Assembly: GCA_022410635.1 (NCBI GenBank)
Contig: JAJVDF010000382.1
Location: 721,383 to 785,382, forward strand
Direction: 5' to 3'
DNA length: 64,000 nt
From: Tretioscincus oriximinensis
Lineage: Eukaryota > Chordata > Lepidosauria > Squamata > Gymnophthalmidae
Below are positions 1 through 12,197 of this stretch, one piece after another (the stretch's first letter is position 1; each line of letters opens with the position of its first letter). Made by a program: the position numbers and the translations under genes. Under the pieces are notes generated by a model. It was not told the origin of the DNA, made no database searches, and was given only the letters and a program-made list of their open reading frames with translations.

Positions 1-50
1 AACTGTGTCAAACCTTTTTTTAAATAAATTGTTGGTATTTATAAGCAATA

Positions 51-196
51 CAAGTGAAACCCCGTTATAAAGAAACCAGCTATAACAAAATTCACAATAT
101 AAAACAGATTTGAAAATCCCAATGGAATGCCCATAATGGTAATGTTGATTACAATGGATTTTGTTACAACAAAATTTCATTATAACAAATTCACCT
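51..196. repeat. Pogo/Tigger-like short MITE, copy 1
   Basis: It begins GTGAAACCCCGTTATAA and ends with TCATTATAACAAATTCAC, imperfect inverted ends around an AT-rich centre. Related copies are at 17121-17285 and, in the opposite orientation, near 49692-49825. The ends resemble the CAGTAAAACCCCGTT ends of the Tigger-like element at 27333, but the family is not certain. Confidence 0.5.
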
Positions 197-842
197 GACC
201 CCTTGTTACACTTGTAGTTTAAAAAGTAGGGTATGACAAAGGGAATTGCTCTGGCACTCAGATCACAAAGATCATTGTTTGGAGCAAGTCAGCAAAGGCT
301 ATATTTAGTTCTTTTTACACATATGTATGAAACAGTCCAGTATATCGTATGACCTTACTTTCCCTCTTCTGTACTCTTTAANTACAGATGCACAAAAATG
401 CTACAAAGCCCAGGCTGGAGAACCAAAAAAACTTATCTAGAGATGTTTGTAGAGCCATTTCGATGATGCACCAAATTGCATGCCCAGATAGTTTCACCTA
501 GGCCATCAAGTAATAATTTTCTTGTACTATAATTTTTAAAATGTTCTTTGTTTTAACAAAGTCCAGTTAAGTGATTGTTTATAACCTATATTCCTTCTTG
601 ATTTGTTTATATCCACCACTATTTCCATATTGGCACCTTGCCTTCTAGTGAATCAGTTTAGCGGCATGGCTACTTTTCTAACCACTGTAAATGTATCTAA
701 TTTTCTATAATCTTTCCTTTTACACAGTGTTGCTCATTTTACATCATAAAATGTTGTTCTGATACATTATCTTCTACCAAAATGTCCTTGGATATTTTAA
801 AATATTTCTTTTAAGCATCTGTAAGAGATACTCTGTGCTCAA

Positions 843-1040
843 GGCTTGATTTACATTTACCTGATTTAATCTACTTTATTATAAATGGATTAACTTTATT
901 TTGGGCTCTGTTTGCACAGACTCAATAATCCATTTTAGAGCCTAAAATGGGGTTACTGAGCCTGTGCAAAATGTCTAAAGCTGATTCAGCTAATTTACTT
1001 CTACTGAAGCGGATTAAATCAGGTAAATGCAAATCAGGCC
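843..1040. repeat. Palindromic MITE-like element
   Basis: The left arm begins GGCTTGATTTACATTTACC and the right arm ends GGTAAATGCAAATCAGGCC. The two are reverse complements apart from scattered substitutions and extend to a centre near 938 (CATTTTAGAGCCTAAAATG). The whole 198 bases can fold as one imperfect hairpin. No coding capacity is seen and no clear target duplication was identified. Confidence 0.6.
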
Positions 1041-2852
1041 TAAATTTTGAAAATTTGGTTGTTAGTTTTTATTCCGTTATCTAGCTCTGCTTAAATTGAA
1101 CTGGACTAGTGTCTTTCATACCTTGTTAAATTATGCACAAAATGAAGAACATTATGCATGTGCTGTATTTGCAAACTGCTTTGCATGCTGCACACAATGA
1201 TCAACGAGGAAGAAATATTTTTCAGTCTTATGTCTCTAATGAAAGAGTTATAAACAGACACAATTCTGTGTATGTAAAATTATGCAAGGTCACACATTCA
1301 GTAAGACGTAATACTGATCACTGATTTCTTTCTTGATAATGAAGTTAATTCAGAAACTTCAGTTGACATCAATCTGTTATGGAAATCTGCATCTTCTGGG
1401 ATATGAAAATCTCATGGTATTAATAAATATAAAATCTACACAGTATATTTGATAATTTAGCTTGAAAAGCAAGTAAAATATTTAAAATTGTTCCTCTTAA
1501 ATAGAAGATAATGAGTTTTTGCCTTTCTGAAGTCATATCTATCCATTTGAGCTATTATTCACAGNCCTAGGAGAAATCAATGTAAAGTTGTAATATCAAA
1601 TATTTAGCAACTGCAGTGACACCTTTTTTTGAATTTTCACTTAGAGAATCTTATATAATAACTATTCAGCCTGAAGGAAGCAAAATAGATTCTGCAGGAC
1701 TGGAATCAGAATTGGTGACTCAATGTAAGAAGATCAATATTTTCTAAAATATATGGTATTCTAACTGCTAGGTGATAAGGGAACATATTCCCTTGCTATT
1801 ATGTTTATGAAAAGAAATGGTTTCTGTATGGAGGTGATAGCTTTAGATGATTCCCAGAGGACACTGTTTTGCATTCAAGACTGCTGCCAAACACTACACT
1901 AACATGACAATCTGTTAANACTTCAGAGGTGAATTATGTCAGTAATTATACCCTTAGAAATTTGCAGTTTCAATTTATCAAGCATTCATTAAATATACGT
2001 GCTTAATCATTATATGTGTGAGCATTTGTTCACTATTATAGGGAAGACAGAATTGTTGGTATACTGGAAAAGTGTATGTATGCTATAGAATAAAATANAT
2101 ACAGAACTTGTAAAAGTGAATAATTATTTCTCACTTCATATAAATCATAATTTTTGAAGCTTTTTGTGGAGTACAGTACTGGAAGGACATTTTAAGAAGA
2201 AATTGACTTCATAAACTGCAGAATGTAGCAGTATTAAAAAAATCTGCAAAACACTTTTTAAAATAAAGATAACAGCTGTACTTCAGCATTCGTAATTCCA
2301 TTCTGTCTAGAATATCGAAAAGTCTTATCTGGATATTAAAATGCATTAAAATTAATGCATGCAAGTGGATGAGATTTTAGTACTTCAATGCACAGTTTAT
2401 TTTTATGTCTTATAACGACAGAGAAGACCATCTCTCAGAGTAGAAATCATATGTACCTGCTATAATCGTAATATTAGAATACATTCAGTTAACCTTGTGT
2501 TAATGCTTTTTAAAAAGTTAAGTCCAATTTTCTTTCTATCTAAAATTTTACTGACAAAAAATCAATAGCTTAAACTTTTCCTTTGGATTAGTTTTACATT
2601 TTAAGGTTTACTGAAATGTTTTTCAGTTGATANACAGTAGAATATGATGTTTATCACCTTTGTTTTGTATGCTCCATAAAAAAACATTACAGTAGGAAAT
2701 AAAATAGCACAATAACTTTAATTTGACAGGTTCATTGAGCTATAATGATTTTAAAATTGTCCAACTGATTTTGCTTTTTTCAGCAATGGAGATGTAAGAA
2801 TATAGGAAAGTGACTTGGGAATAGCTTTCTCTTGCAAGCTTCAAAAATCTTG

Positions 2853-3050
2853 AAGCACTTTAGAGACTAACAAAAAATAGGATAGGTGGCAGGAGCTTTT
2901 NTAGACAAGCCTACTTCTTTAGAAGCACCCGAAGAAGTAGACTTGTCTAAGGAAGGTCATGCTATCTGTATTGTTTCTTGTTAGTCTCTAAAGTGCTATA
3001 AGAGCCTCCTGCTAGATTTTCTAGACCAACATGGCTGTTTCTTTGAATTT
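2853..3050. repeat. Palindromic element with hammerhead-like core (copy F1)
   Basis: The left arm has CACTTTAGAGACTAACAA and the right arm TTGTTAGTCTCTAAAGTG. The centre has the inverted pair of GAAGAAGTAGACTTGTCTA-type cores. It ends in an asymmetric tail, ACCAACATGGCTGTTTCTTTGAA. It is the same family as the element at 18289-18522. No target duplication is visible. Confidence 0.65.
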
Positions 3051-4059
3051 GTTTCTTATGACTGATCTCCTCTTGCCAATTCTGTGCAATTTTCTTAGTA
3101 GATAATGCAGACGGTGCGGATGCTTGGGATAGAACCTGCATCCTGCTGCTTTTAGTAATTCTTCTAACAACAACAATAAAAAATGTGAATATTTTCAGGA
3201 ATATGTGGAAAGTTCTTTGGAATTTTATTTGAAAAATATTGATAGGGTTTTTGAACTAAACAACTTGGAATGAATTCTGAAATTCATATTTAAGAAGTTG
3301 TGCCTTTTAGTTGTTTAGAATGGGCTCCATAGTTAGAGACTATATAACTGAGGTTAGCATATGTTCTAAGGGTTTTTCGCCTGTGTATCGAGATTCATAA
3401 AAGTAATGGAAAGCTGGTTATATTGGTTATTGGTCCATTTTCTAACAATATTGTTCATCTTTATTCATTGGTTCATTTTAGAGTTGAGCGTAATAGTGAA
3501 TGCCAAAAATATAGGTCTAGTTTAGGGATAAATGATATTTCTTGACATTTTAGTATGCATCAATAAATTCTTTGTTTATTTTAAAGGTTTCTGAACTCTT
3601 GATTTCCCATTTTCTTTAATTGACTTAGTTTGTTGGTAAACTTACGTTCAGTTATTGTGAATACTAGTCTGTGGCTATATCCATATACTAATTTTGTCTG
3701 ACCTCTTTATAACTAGGATATAAGGTATACTAATGGCTAGATTCAAGATGTGGCCTTCCTTGTCCTCATAGCATTTGACAACTTGGCATTTTGAATCATT
3801 ACATAGCATATGACCAGGGTTTTGGTTCTGCAGATCANGTTGGATCCAACCACAGAAACGCTTTAAATACATATTTTTGGGGAAGGAGCAAATAATTTGT
3901 ATATTGTATACATGATATATCCCCACATTTTTATTGAAGTGATTGACAAGATATATATTTAAAAAAGAATGAAACACAGGGAAAGTAATTATTTGTTCTT
4001 TGTTGTCTTAGTGTTCTTAGTGATATTGCTGTTGTACGTCAGGTCAGGCCATAACAAGA

Positions 4060-4800
4060 TATCACTTATTCATTGTTTGATTATGGATGAGGTTGCTGAG
4101 CAGCATGTATCATTGAAAGCAAGGTGGAAGAGCTGGATGGAATAGATTTGATTCAGCTGTGCCACTAGTTTTTTCAGGCCACACACCCCTACCCCCAGGC
4201 TAGACCACAAGACTGTGTGTTATTGGGTCAGTAAGACAATTACAGATGCAGTTAAAGTACCGTGTACCCTGCTATCCCTTGGACAAGTATTCTTATAAGA
4301 TAGGCTTGAGACTTCATTGCATCCAAGACAGCCACGGGATTTTCACATTTTCCAGTATAAAGGAGAATGACCTGGTCACACACTATACTATGATTAAATA
4401 ATTATACTAGTTACCAGTTAGCTATCCAGTCAGGTTCAGATTTTTGCATTTGGTATTTAATGCTCTAAAAACTTGCTACTATAGTATCTTAAAGAACACT
4501 TCCCTCATTACAAGGCTGAAAGTCCTGATTTATCTAGAGAAAACCTGTTAGAAAGTACAGAAAGTATCTTGTGACACCCAATAGTTGGAAACATCTGCCA
4601 AATGGCATTCTCTCCCTTGTACTATTCATGTGTCATCTAAAATTACAGCTTTCAGGCATCTACTAAAAACATATCTCTCCAACCAAGGTTGCTCTGAATA
4701 GTTATATTATCCCTAATTCTTCCAGCTTTTAATATGTGCTTTTACTCTCTTCTTTTTCCTCGTGTAAACTATCTGATATGTGTATATTTTTAAACTAAGA
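4060..4800. repeat. Old degraded interspersed repeat (tentative)
   Basis: The composition and wording of this stretch (for example the segment around 4660-4690 with TTTCAGGCATCTACTAAAAACA) recall a degraded squamate interspersed repeat seen in many introns. No boundaries or target duplication can be fixed, so this is a low-confidence call. Confidence 0.25.
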
Positions 4801-5043
4801 AATGAGTTATAAATGAAAATAAATAAATAACCCAGAATTCAAGGTCAAACATAAGTGGAGAGGATAGAGATGACAATCAAGTCCAGAATTTTGAAGGCTT
4901 CAAGACAGGGATTTAAGTTGAGGAATTCAGAACACAATCAATGATTTGATATTGTGATTCATGGGCTTTAGACTACTGAGAGGCAACTGACCACAGCTGT
5001 GGCCTTCAAGGCGTATAATGGTAAGGCAATGATCTGCAGGCAT

Positions 5044-5185
5044 TTANAAAATGGGATTTAAATAACTGGATTCATTATATTATCGAGCATATGAAATTTG
5101 ATGTAATTAGGAAAAAAATGGGACTGAAATAATTGGATTCATTATATTATTGGGCATATGAAATTTGGTGTAATTATGAAAAAAA
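5044..5185. repeat. 67-base tandem dimer
   Basis: Two consecutive units share ATGGGA, AATAA(C/T)TGGATTCATTATA and GCATATGAAATTTG at a period of 67 bases, with about 85-90% identity by eye. The following sequence to about 5450 may be a LINE remnant, but that is not supported beyond its style. Confidence 0.7.
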
Positions 5186-6189
5186 GATGATTTTATAAAA
5201 GAAAGATACAAAAAAGAAATGGCCAAAAATCTACAATATTACTCGAATGGGGAGATTATTGAGAAAAGATTGTGAAAGATTATTTCCCATGTGTGGTAGT
5301 TGGTTATCAAATGTATAAAATTTATCCTTTGTTGGGTCCTGGGTGGGTTTGGCTTATGTTGTTAAGTTGCAATGTTTATTTGTATGAATATAATTTAATA
5401 TATGACTGTTTGCTGTTGTATTATGTTGCATGTGTGAGTATTTTAATAATTTAAAAAGGCAATGATGTGCTTCCATCCAAAAGTGCCAAACTGCCATCAG
5501 TGCACAGTGATAAAACAATTTCATTAGACTTGAGTTACTAAGTTACTAGGTTGAATTCACATCTTATCTTGAACATATTTTAGCTAAAAATGGCACTTTT
5601 GTCATTGAATTTGTGTAAATACATGCTCATTAAATACACATTGATAGAATTTTTNNAAAAAATGTTTGTACCTTCTTGATTATTCTTTTTAATTGAACAG
5701 CTAGACTAATTCTTTGGTTCCTTAAGACTGAGAAACCATTTGACCATCAGCAAAATGAGTAACATATTAATACTCATAGAAAAAACTATAATGCAAGACA
5801 AACCAGGAGCAGCCGACACCAANCAGTTTAGGAACATTAGAGAGTATTGTGTACTTTTCATTGTAGATTGTGATACCTACATCCATAGCTAAAGATGGAT
5901 GCCTATAGACAGGCATCATAAACTTTGTAAACTAAAGTATAAATGTAAATTCTTTTGTCAGATAAGCTATCAGGATGGCACAGAAAAACAAGTAAAATAC
6001 AAAAATAAGAAGCCAGGAGATGAGGAAGGAGGGCAAGGGAGGGAGGAGGAGGATGGGGGTGTTGAAAAGTTAACAGTTTTGTGGTCTGGGTGTGGGAGAT
6101 GGCATGAGCAGAAGAAGGGGATGTGGCCCAGTTGGAGATGTGATCTGGGTTAGAGGTGTGGCCTTGGTAGGAGGGGGTGTGGTCTCAGG

Positions 6190-6600
6190 ATGGGGAGTGG
6201 CTATTGTTACAAATACCCAAATGGCCACTGACAGAAAAAATGTTCTCCATCCCTGCTCTAGTGCATGTTTTGTTTTGCTTACTTTAAGAGGGGTCCGTGT
6301 GCCAGTTGGAATCTAGCAGTGCAATTATTTCCTAGATGATGAGTCGGCTTGCACATGGAGAAGCTAAGGAAGCTGCAGTCCTCCCTTTGTGGCATTTTTG
6401 AATGCCTTCCACAAATATATGCATTGGTGCATGTTGGGTTTCTGTATAAAGAAATGCACTAGATTGGGTTGCAATCGGTGTATATATTTGATCGAATATA
6501 GCAGGTTAATTCTTATGGCGATAATTTTATATGCCCTGTAAATATTATAAATATCCAGATGGCCCTTGGCAGAAAAAAGATTCTCCACACCTGGTCTACA
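6190..6600. repeat. Two hAT-like end fragments
   Basis: Segments near 6205-6260 and 6535-6600 share an end of the form AATGGCC...GACAGAAAAAA followed by TTCTCCA(T/C)(C/A)CCTG. These resemble the TTCCCCACCCCTG terminal repeat of hAT-type non-autonomous elements. Left ends are not resolved. Confidence 0.4.
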
Positions 6601-9490
6601 GTACTGAGTCCCTTGAAATATAATTGTTCTTTTGCTGATCATTCATTAAATTATGTAATTTATTTCTTTATAGTTTTTTTATTGTTGGCTTTTTGTATGT
6701 AAAAGGCTATAATACTAGCCTAGTTTGCAGAAAAATCTCCATTATGAAGTAAAACAAGCACCTCAGTTTACAGTATATGCTGAATATAAAAGTAATAATC
6801 TAATTTAAAAAGAGTTTCCTCTTACATCAAACAATGATTGTATACATCAGTTAATAAACCCTTAAACATGTGACAACTCATTTTACAATAATATCTCTAG
6901 GAGGGAGAATCATTCCAGTAGATTATAAAATTAAGAAGCAGTTATTTTTACTTGTTTCTTTTATTCTAAAACAATCCAAAGCACAAATTTATATAATACA
7001 TGATTATGCTTTTGCAGTTTTGGTGTCAGATCTTTAAAGTTTAAACTTCAGAAACAGGCTATAAATGAAAATTTCTAGTTTTATTTAGGTCTGTCACTTT
7101 AGAAAGTCACTTTCTTTGACTTTAAAGAAATGTAGGCAGCTGTGATTTGGAAGCTTGAAATTAGTTCCTGGGCAAGAAAATAAAAGATTCTTTGATGCTT
7201 TGCTTTTCATACTGCTTGCTTTTATCACTAGCAGTACACAGTGCTCATGTAACTTGCTCTTGGCTGCAATCCAGAAGAGGGGAAAAGCACTGTGTGTACA
7301 ACAGGACCTTGTTTGCTATTTTTACTGTTGCAAAAGACAGCCAAAGTGACAAGTGTACTTATGCCTAAATAGCTCTTGAAAGTATTACTTTTTGGATTGA
7401 AGTGTTTGATTGTTTATTCCACAGTTAAAAATATGAGAATTGCCTTCTGTGCCTGGACTAAAATTGATACAACACAACATAACATTCTACTTCTTACAGA
7501 TTAATTGCTTTATTATCTATTTATAAGTTTATCACCTATTTTTAGTTTTTAGTTTTTAAAAAAAATCAAAGTATGGTAATAACAATGTGAGAATACTCAT
7601 CAAAATCATAAAAGATACAACACATATATGACCATTAAAGTTGGAAAGTCACATGAAAATAAATAGCTTTGGAAATTATAATACTAAGTATTACTACAAT
7701 CTTGTGAAATCCAATCCATAAGAAGACTACCATTCTGAATCATCCCATTCTGAATTTTGGCCAGCTGTGCCTTAAAGTAATGCTATGGTTTCTTCTAGCC
7801 GAGAAAGGCATATGGCAGCAGTCCCTTTGGTCTCCTTTCTGGTCTAGTGAATTTTGAGCAGAATACATGATGATACACTTTCAATTTCCTAACCAGATTT
7901 AGCCCATGTAAATAATAGATACAGTAGCTAGTACAGCAGGTTTTTTTGTATTTTCTCATGAGACTAGGCTGGTCTGCTTTCAGTAGGTCACATTTTATAC
8001 TAATTTCTGTACTAGTTTTAAGTGAAACTATACATAGAACACATTGCAAAAGTAAAAACCTGGGTTCAGTGCATGCAGCACTTGTTTATTCCAGAATATC
8101 CGAAAAATCCAGTTAATTGGTTTTTCGGTTTTAATGTGTATTCCTTTACAGTACATTCTGAGTTTTATCATTTTGTCAGCTTCTTACAAGTGAGATTTTC
8201 TGTACATGTGACACTTTCTTCTGTCAGCCATTTTGTTTGCTCTTTGTCAGAAGGAAGTCCAATAGTTCCTCCCAAATGGTTTTGGGTAGTTTGCTGTCAA
8301 TATCAGATTTCTTTTATTCTTTCCCTTGCAGTTTATTGGCAAAATTATCCACAGATAGCTTTTATGCTATATGCGGATTCGATCCTGGGGTTTCGTGAAA
8401 ACAGATCATCCAAGTAATTGGCTTTAAAACCCATACTCTGCCAACCTGGTGAGGAAAATGTGACATAAATTTGACTTTTATGTGGATTATTAACCTTGTC
8501 CGGTTGCAGCCCTGGATGTTACATCATGGATTGTTATCCCTCTAGCACTGCACATTACTAGTAAATCTGCTGAAGCTGGCTATAGTTATTCCATGACTCA
8601 TTTGGCTGGCTGTCCACTGACAAAATTAAGTGAGTGAATGTTCCCTGCCATTCACATGCATTGTGCAGGGGCACCTAAAACCTGGAGCTGTCCTTGACGT
8701 GTCAGCAGAAACAGTGGAGAGAAATGGTAAACTACACCACCTGCCAGTCTGAATGCGGTTGTGGTAGCAGTAGCAAGTTTGCATCTTATCTGCCATGTTG
8801 GGTGGATGGCAGCTTCTGGACCCCAAACCTGCCATGGGCGCATGCACACGTATGGACCATAAAGACCAATCCCAGAGCTTGGAAGTTACCACCATCCATG
8901 TTTTGCTTATTAATGGTACAGAAAGTCGTTCTGACAGCACTAGTTTAAGGTTCTCTCATATTCTAGTCTTGCACATTATATTTTTAACTTTTTTCTTCTT
9001 TTTNAAAAAAACAATGGACTTAAGATACTCAGTACATTTAAATTCACATCATAAAAGTCTTACTGAATTCTGGCAAACCTGCAGCAACTACACAGCTCAG
9101 ACAAATAAACAGGAAGTATTTTTGAAGGTAGCAACTTGAAAAGGATTTGGCTTTGTTCCTGGCCTCCCACTAGTAACCAGGAGTATGGAGAAAGTATGTA
9201 AAATCTTTTACTCCAATCTCTGACTCTTTTGTTTATGGCATCTCTGACTTCTTTATTTAATCTTAACACCTTAAAGCTTTGGTCAAAAGGCTATTTTATT
9301 TATTAAACAAATTACAAAATTCACCAACTTTATATTCTAAAGTAAAGGACAAACTTAAAAGCGAAAGCAATGGGATTCTATTTTTTATCAAAATTTTATA
9401 AAGTATAAAATAATAGGATATAAAAGAAAATCAGGGCCATCTTCCTCTACTAATCAAATCTACATAGGTTGATACTACTAAACTATAATG

Positions 9491-9572
9491 TATACTGCTC
9501 AAAACAATTAAGGGAAAACTTTAACATACACTGTTATGTTAAAGTGTTCCCTTAATTGTTTTGAACAAAATA
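9491..9572. mobile_element. Tc1-type hairpin MITE (ends only)
   Basis: The sequence TACTGCTCAAAACAATTAAG is followed 25 bases later by its reverse complement. The arms are about 33 bases around a short CACTG loop. The CTGCTCAAAA...AAGGGAACAC ends are those of a vertebrate Tc1-like family, reduced here to nothing but the two terminal repeats. It abuts the next Tc1 element directly. Confidence 0.65.
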
Positions 9573-9574
9573 TA

Positions 9575-10634
9575 TAGTACCAGTCAAAAACTTAGACACA
9601 CGTCATCCAGTAGTTTTTTCTTGTCACTCCCCCCACCCAAGAGTCTGAATATATTAAAGCTATAAAAGGAATAAACAGTGTTAAACAAACCAGAATGTGT
9701 TTTATATTTTAAAGTCTTAAAAGAAGCCCCCCCTATTGTTTTGATGACAGCTTTGCACACTCAGTCAGCTTCGTGATGTTTTCCAACGGTCCTGAAGGAG
9801 TTCCCAGAAGACCTCCTTATCACTTGGGTGCTTCTCCGTCTCTCTGTGATCCAACTCATAAGAAGAGCCTTGCTAAATCAGGTCACAGCCCATTTGACCA
9901 TAAAGGCCTGCTTCTTGCATGTCTCCTCTGACCATTTGATGTTGANATGTGTCTACTACTTGATGTCTGTGAAACATTTATGTGGGTTGTAATCTGAGAA
10001 ATTTGTTAATTTCTGAGGCTACATTCTGCAGCGGAGATAATTATTGGTTTCCTTTCCTGGGGTAGTCCTCATGAGAACTAGTTTCATCACAATGTTTTAT
10101 AATTTTATAATTTTCATGACTGTGCTTGAGGATACCTTTANATTTCTAATAATCTGCTGAACTGACTGATCTTCATGTCTTTAGAAAATGATGTTTCTTG
10201 CCATAATATGGGTAAGAACACTTATGGAATAGGGCTGTTAACTGATACTATGTACCAATCCTACCCCTACATTAAACAGCTGGTTGTCTCAAACACTTTA
10301 AGAAGATAGGAGGTTCCATAAATTTATTTTTGACTAGGTATTTTTGACTAGTTATTTTTGAAAACCATTCCAGGTAACTGCCTTATGAAGCTGCTTGAGA
10401 GAATGCCAAACATATGCAAAGCTATTATCAAAGCAAAAGGGGGTTACTTTGAACTATTAAACAAGTATTAAACAATGTTCTGGTTTGTTTAACACGTTTT
10501 ATTTACCTCTTAATTTCATTTGTATTATTTCATAGTTTTGATGTCTTCAATATGAATCTGCAATGTGAAAATAAAATAATAAAAAGACAAAACCATTGCA
10601 TGACAAGGTTTGTCCAAACTTTTGATTGGTACTA
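9575..10634 (-). mobile_element. Tc1/mariner element, internally deleted
   Basis: The ends are TAGTACCAGTCAAAAACTTA and, inverted, TTTTGATTGGTACTA, each flanked by TA. These are Tc1-type terminal repeats (CAGTACCAGTCAAAAGTTTG in related copies). The internal sequence matches the antisense of a vertebrate Tc1 transposase, with blocks around GATGACAGCTTTGCACACTC (from about 9744) and, near the start codon complement, TTTCTTGCCAT (10193-10203). At 1060 bases it is well short of the roughly 1.6 kb of full-length relatives, so an internal deletion is inferred. Confidence 0.85.
9720..10203 (-). pseudogene. Tc1 transposase remnant
   Basis: This is the antisense remnant of a Tc1-family DDE transposase, the DNA cut-and-paste enzyme. 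The N-terminal Met-Ala codons survive at about 10197-10203 and a C-terminal block at about 9735-9850. The catalytic middle is largely missing and no open frame survives. It sits inside the terminal repeats at 9575 and 10634 and cannot be functional. Confidence 0.75.
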
Positions 10635-12044
10635 TAAATATATAGTTTAAACTTTGTGTACCATTGATTTTATACAAAATTCAAATGATTTTGGATTTGG
10701 TACATGTTTACTGATTCCAATAATCCAGGATTGCTTCTGACTCAGATTCTACGATTTTAAGACCATAATCCTTCCAGTAATTGTACTAAGGATGAGAAGT
10801 ATTGGAGATTGCATTTTATAAACAAATCGTGTATTACAATATATATACTTTCCAAGGAAGTCCATAGATCACTTTTAAAGCATCGAAAATGTGCAAAAAC
10901 TTTATAATAGTATTTTTCTGGAATTAAATAATCGGTTTTCCAAGCAAATACAACAGTCCTCAAGAATGTTTTACGAAATACATGAATGAACTGACATGCT
11001 TTGTGCTGTGAGTCTANAAACTTTAATTCTATCATCCACATTATAGAACTAGTTTTTGTTTTTATTATCTTAACAACTGAGAAGTGATTTTTCTGCTTCT
11101 ATAATCTAGTGATTAAAGTCAGAGTATCTTACATACTTAATAAATATGTGCATACACTGAATTATAAATTATATTTTAATTGTTTATTTTGTATTGCANT
11201 TCGATTTGCACATAAAACAGAAGTGAGCTCAAACTAATGAAATGCCACTTCAGAACATGTACCACAATTTAAATTCGATTTGGCAAGAAGGAAAAGACTT
11301 CTGTACTTAGGAATTGCAGGGATTGATTGGCAGAAAAATTGAAAAATATTATTTGACTCTTTGAATACTGTTCCAAACCATTTAGTCTGAGGGAAGGAGG
11401 AATTAATAGGTTTGTAATCAAGATGGCTTGTATTACATTGTATGTATTTTCTTTCTTTTTTTAAAAAAAAATTGCTTATCTATAGCCCAGATCATGTATG
11501 TGCTTTTAAATCACTTTCAGTCTGAAGAACTGTTTTAAACCAATTCTTCAGAACTGAAGATGGTTTAAAAACATGAGTGTGACCAAATCTGCAGTTAATA
11601 AATAAAATGGTGGTTTAATAGTTATACCTTTCATTGAACTTCTACAGACCCAGTGACATTGCAATTCCACCCCAAAGCTTTTGGGGTATATCTGGCAGAT
11701 TCTAAACAACTGTGATGCTTTTAATAGTTCATGATTGTTAAGAGTCAAAGAAATGCCACTTATGTGAGAGATCACCAACAAATCCTAGTTCCAAATCAAC
11801 CTCATTCAGCCATTTCACGGGGACAGTATTCTCAAAAGTACTTTGNTTTCACATACTTTTGTTATTATGTGGTACAAAAGCTGAACTCCTTTAGAAAATG
11901 TGTATATATTATATATGTGTACATATACACACACATACATAGACATGTATTTAAATTTCTGTGTTGATCCGTGTTAAAAAATGCCATGTGGAAGCACATT
12001 TCGTTTACCCTGTAGAATTTAATTCCACTCTTGTATGCACACAG

Positions 12045-12197
12045 GAAACCTCGGCCTGTCTCTCAACTGGTTGCACAACAAGTTACCCAGCAGTTTGTGC
12101 CCCCTACACAATCAAAGAAAGAGAAAAAAGACAAAGTAGAAAAGGAAAAAAGTGAAAAGGAAACAACTAGCAAAAAGAACAGCCATAAGAAAACCAG
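12045..12197 (+). CDS. YAF2: YAF2 penultimate coding exon
   Basis: The acceptor is a CAG ending at 12044 and the donor is GTAAGT at 12198. The first base completes an Arg codon from the upstream exon, followed by 50 full codons and two bases of a split Arg codon. It encodes the [16 protein letters not shown] segment and the basic/acidic linker rich in KEKKDK and KEKSEK. Confidence 0.94.

Larger units (their letters stand above)
1..12044 (+). other. YAF2: YAF2 intron sequence, no exon recognised
   Basis: This is AT-rich non-coding DNA upstream of the penultimate YAF2 exon. I looked for the Cys-rich RanBP2-type zinc-finger exon and saw no candidate. It holds a pogo-like MITE (51-196), a palindromic MITE (843-1040), one palindromic hammerhead-like element (2853-3050), a 67-base tandem dimer (5044-5185), hAT ends near 6.2 and 6.55 kb and two Tc1-type elements (9491-10634). 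The block at 8480-8950 is somewhat more GC-rich, but its overlapping open frames on both strands show no family resemblance. All other stretches look like plain intron. Confidence 0.75.

Noticed and set aside
8022..8417. 131-residue open frame in the YAF2 intron
   Set aside because: No family resemblance, no splice or promoter context, and AT-rich intron composition.
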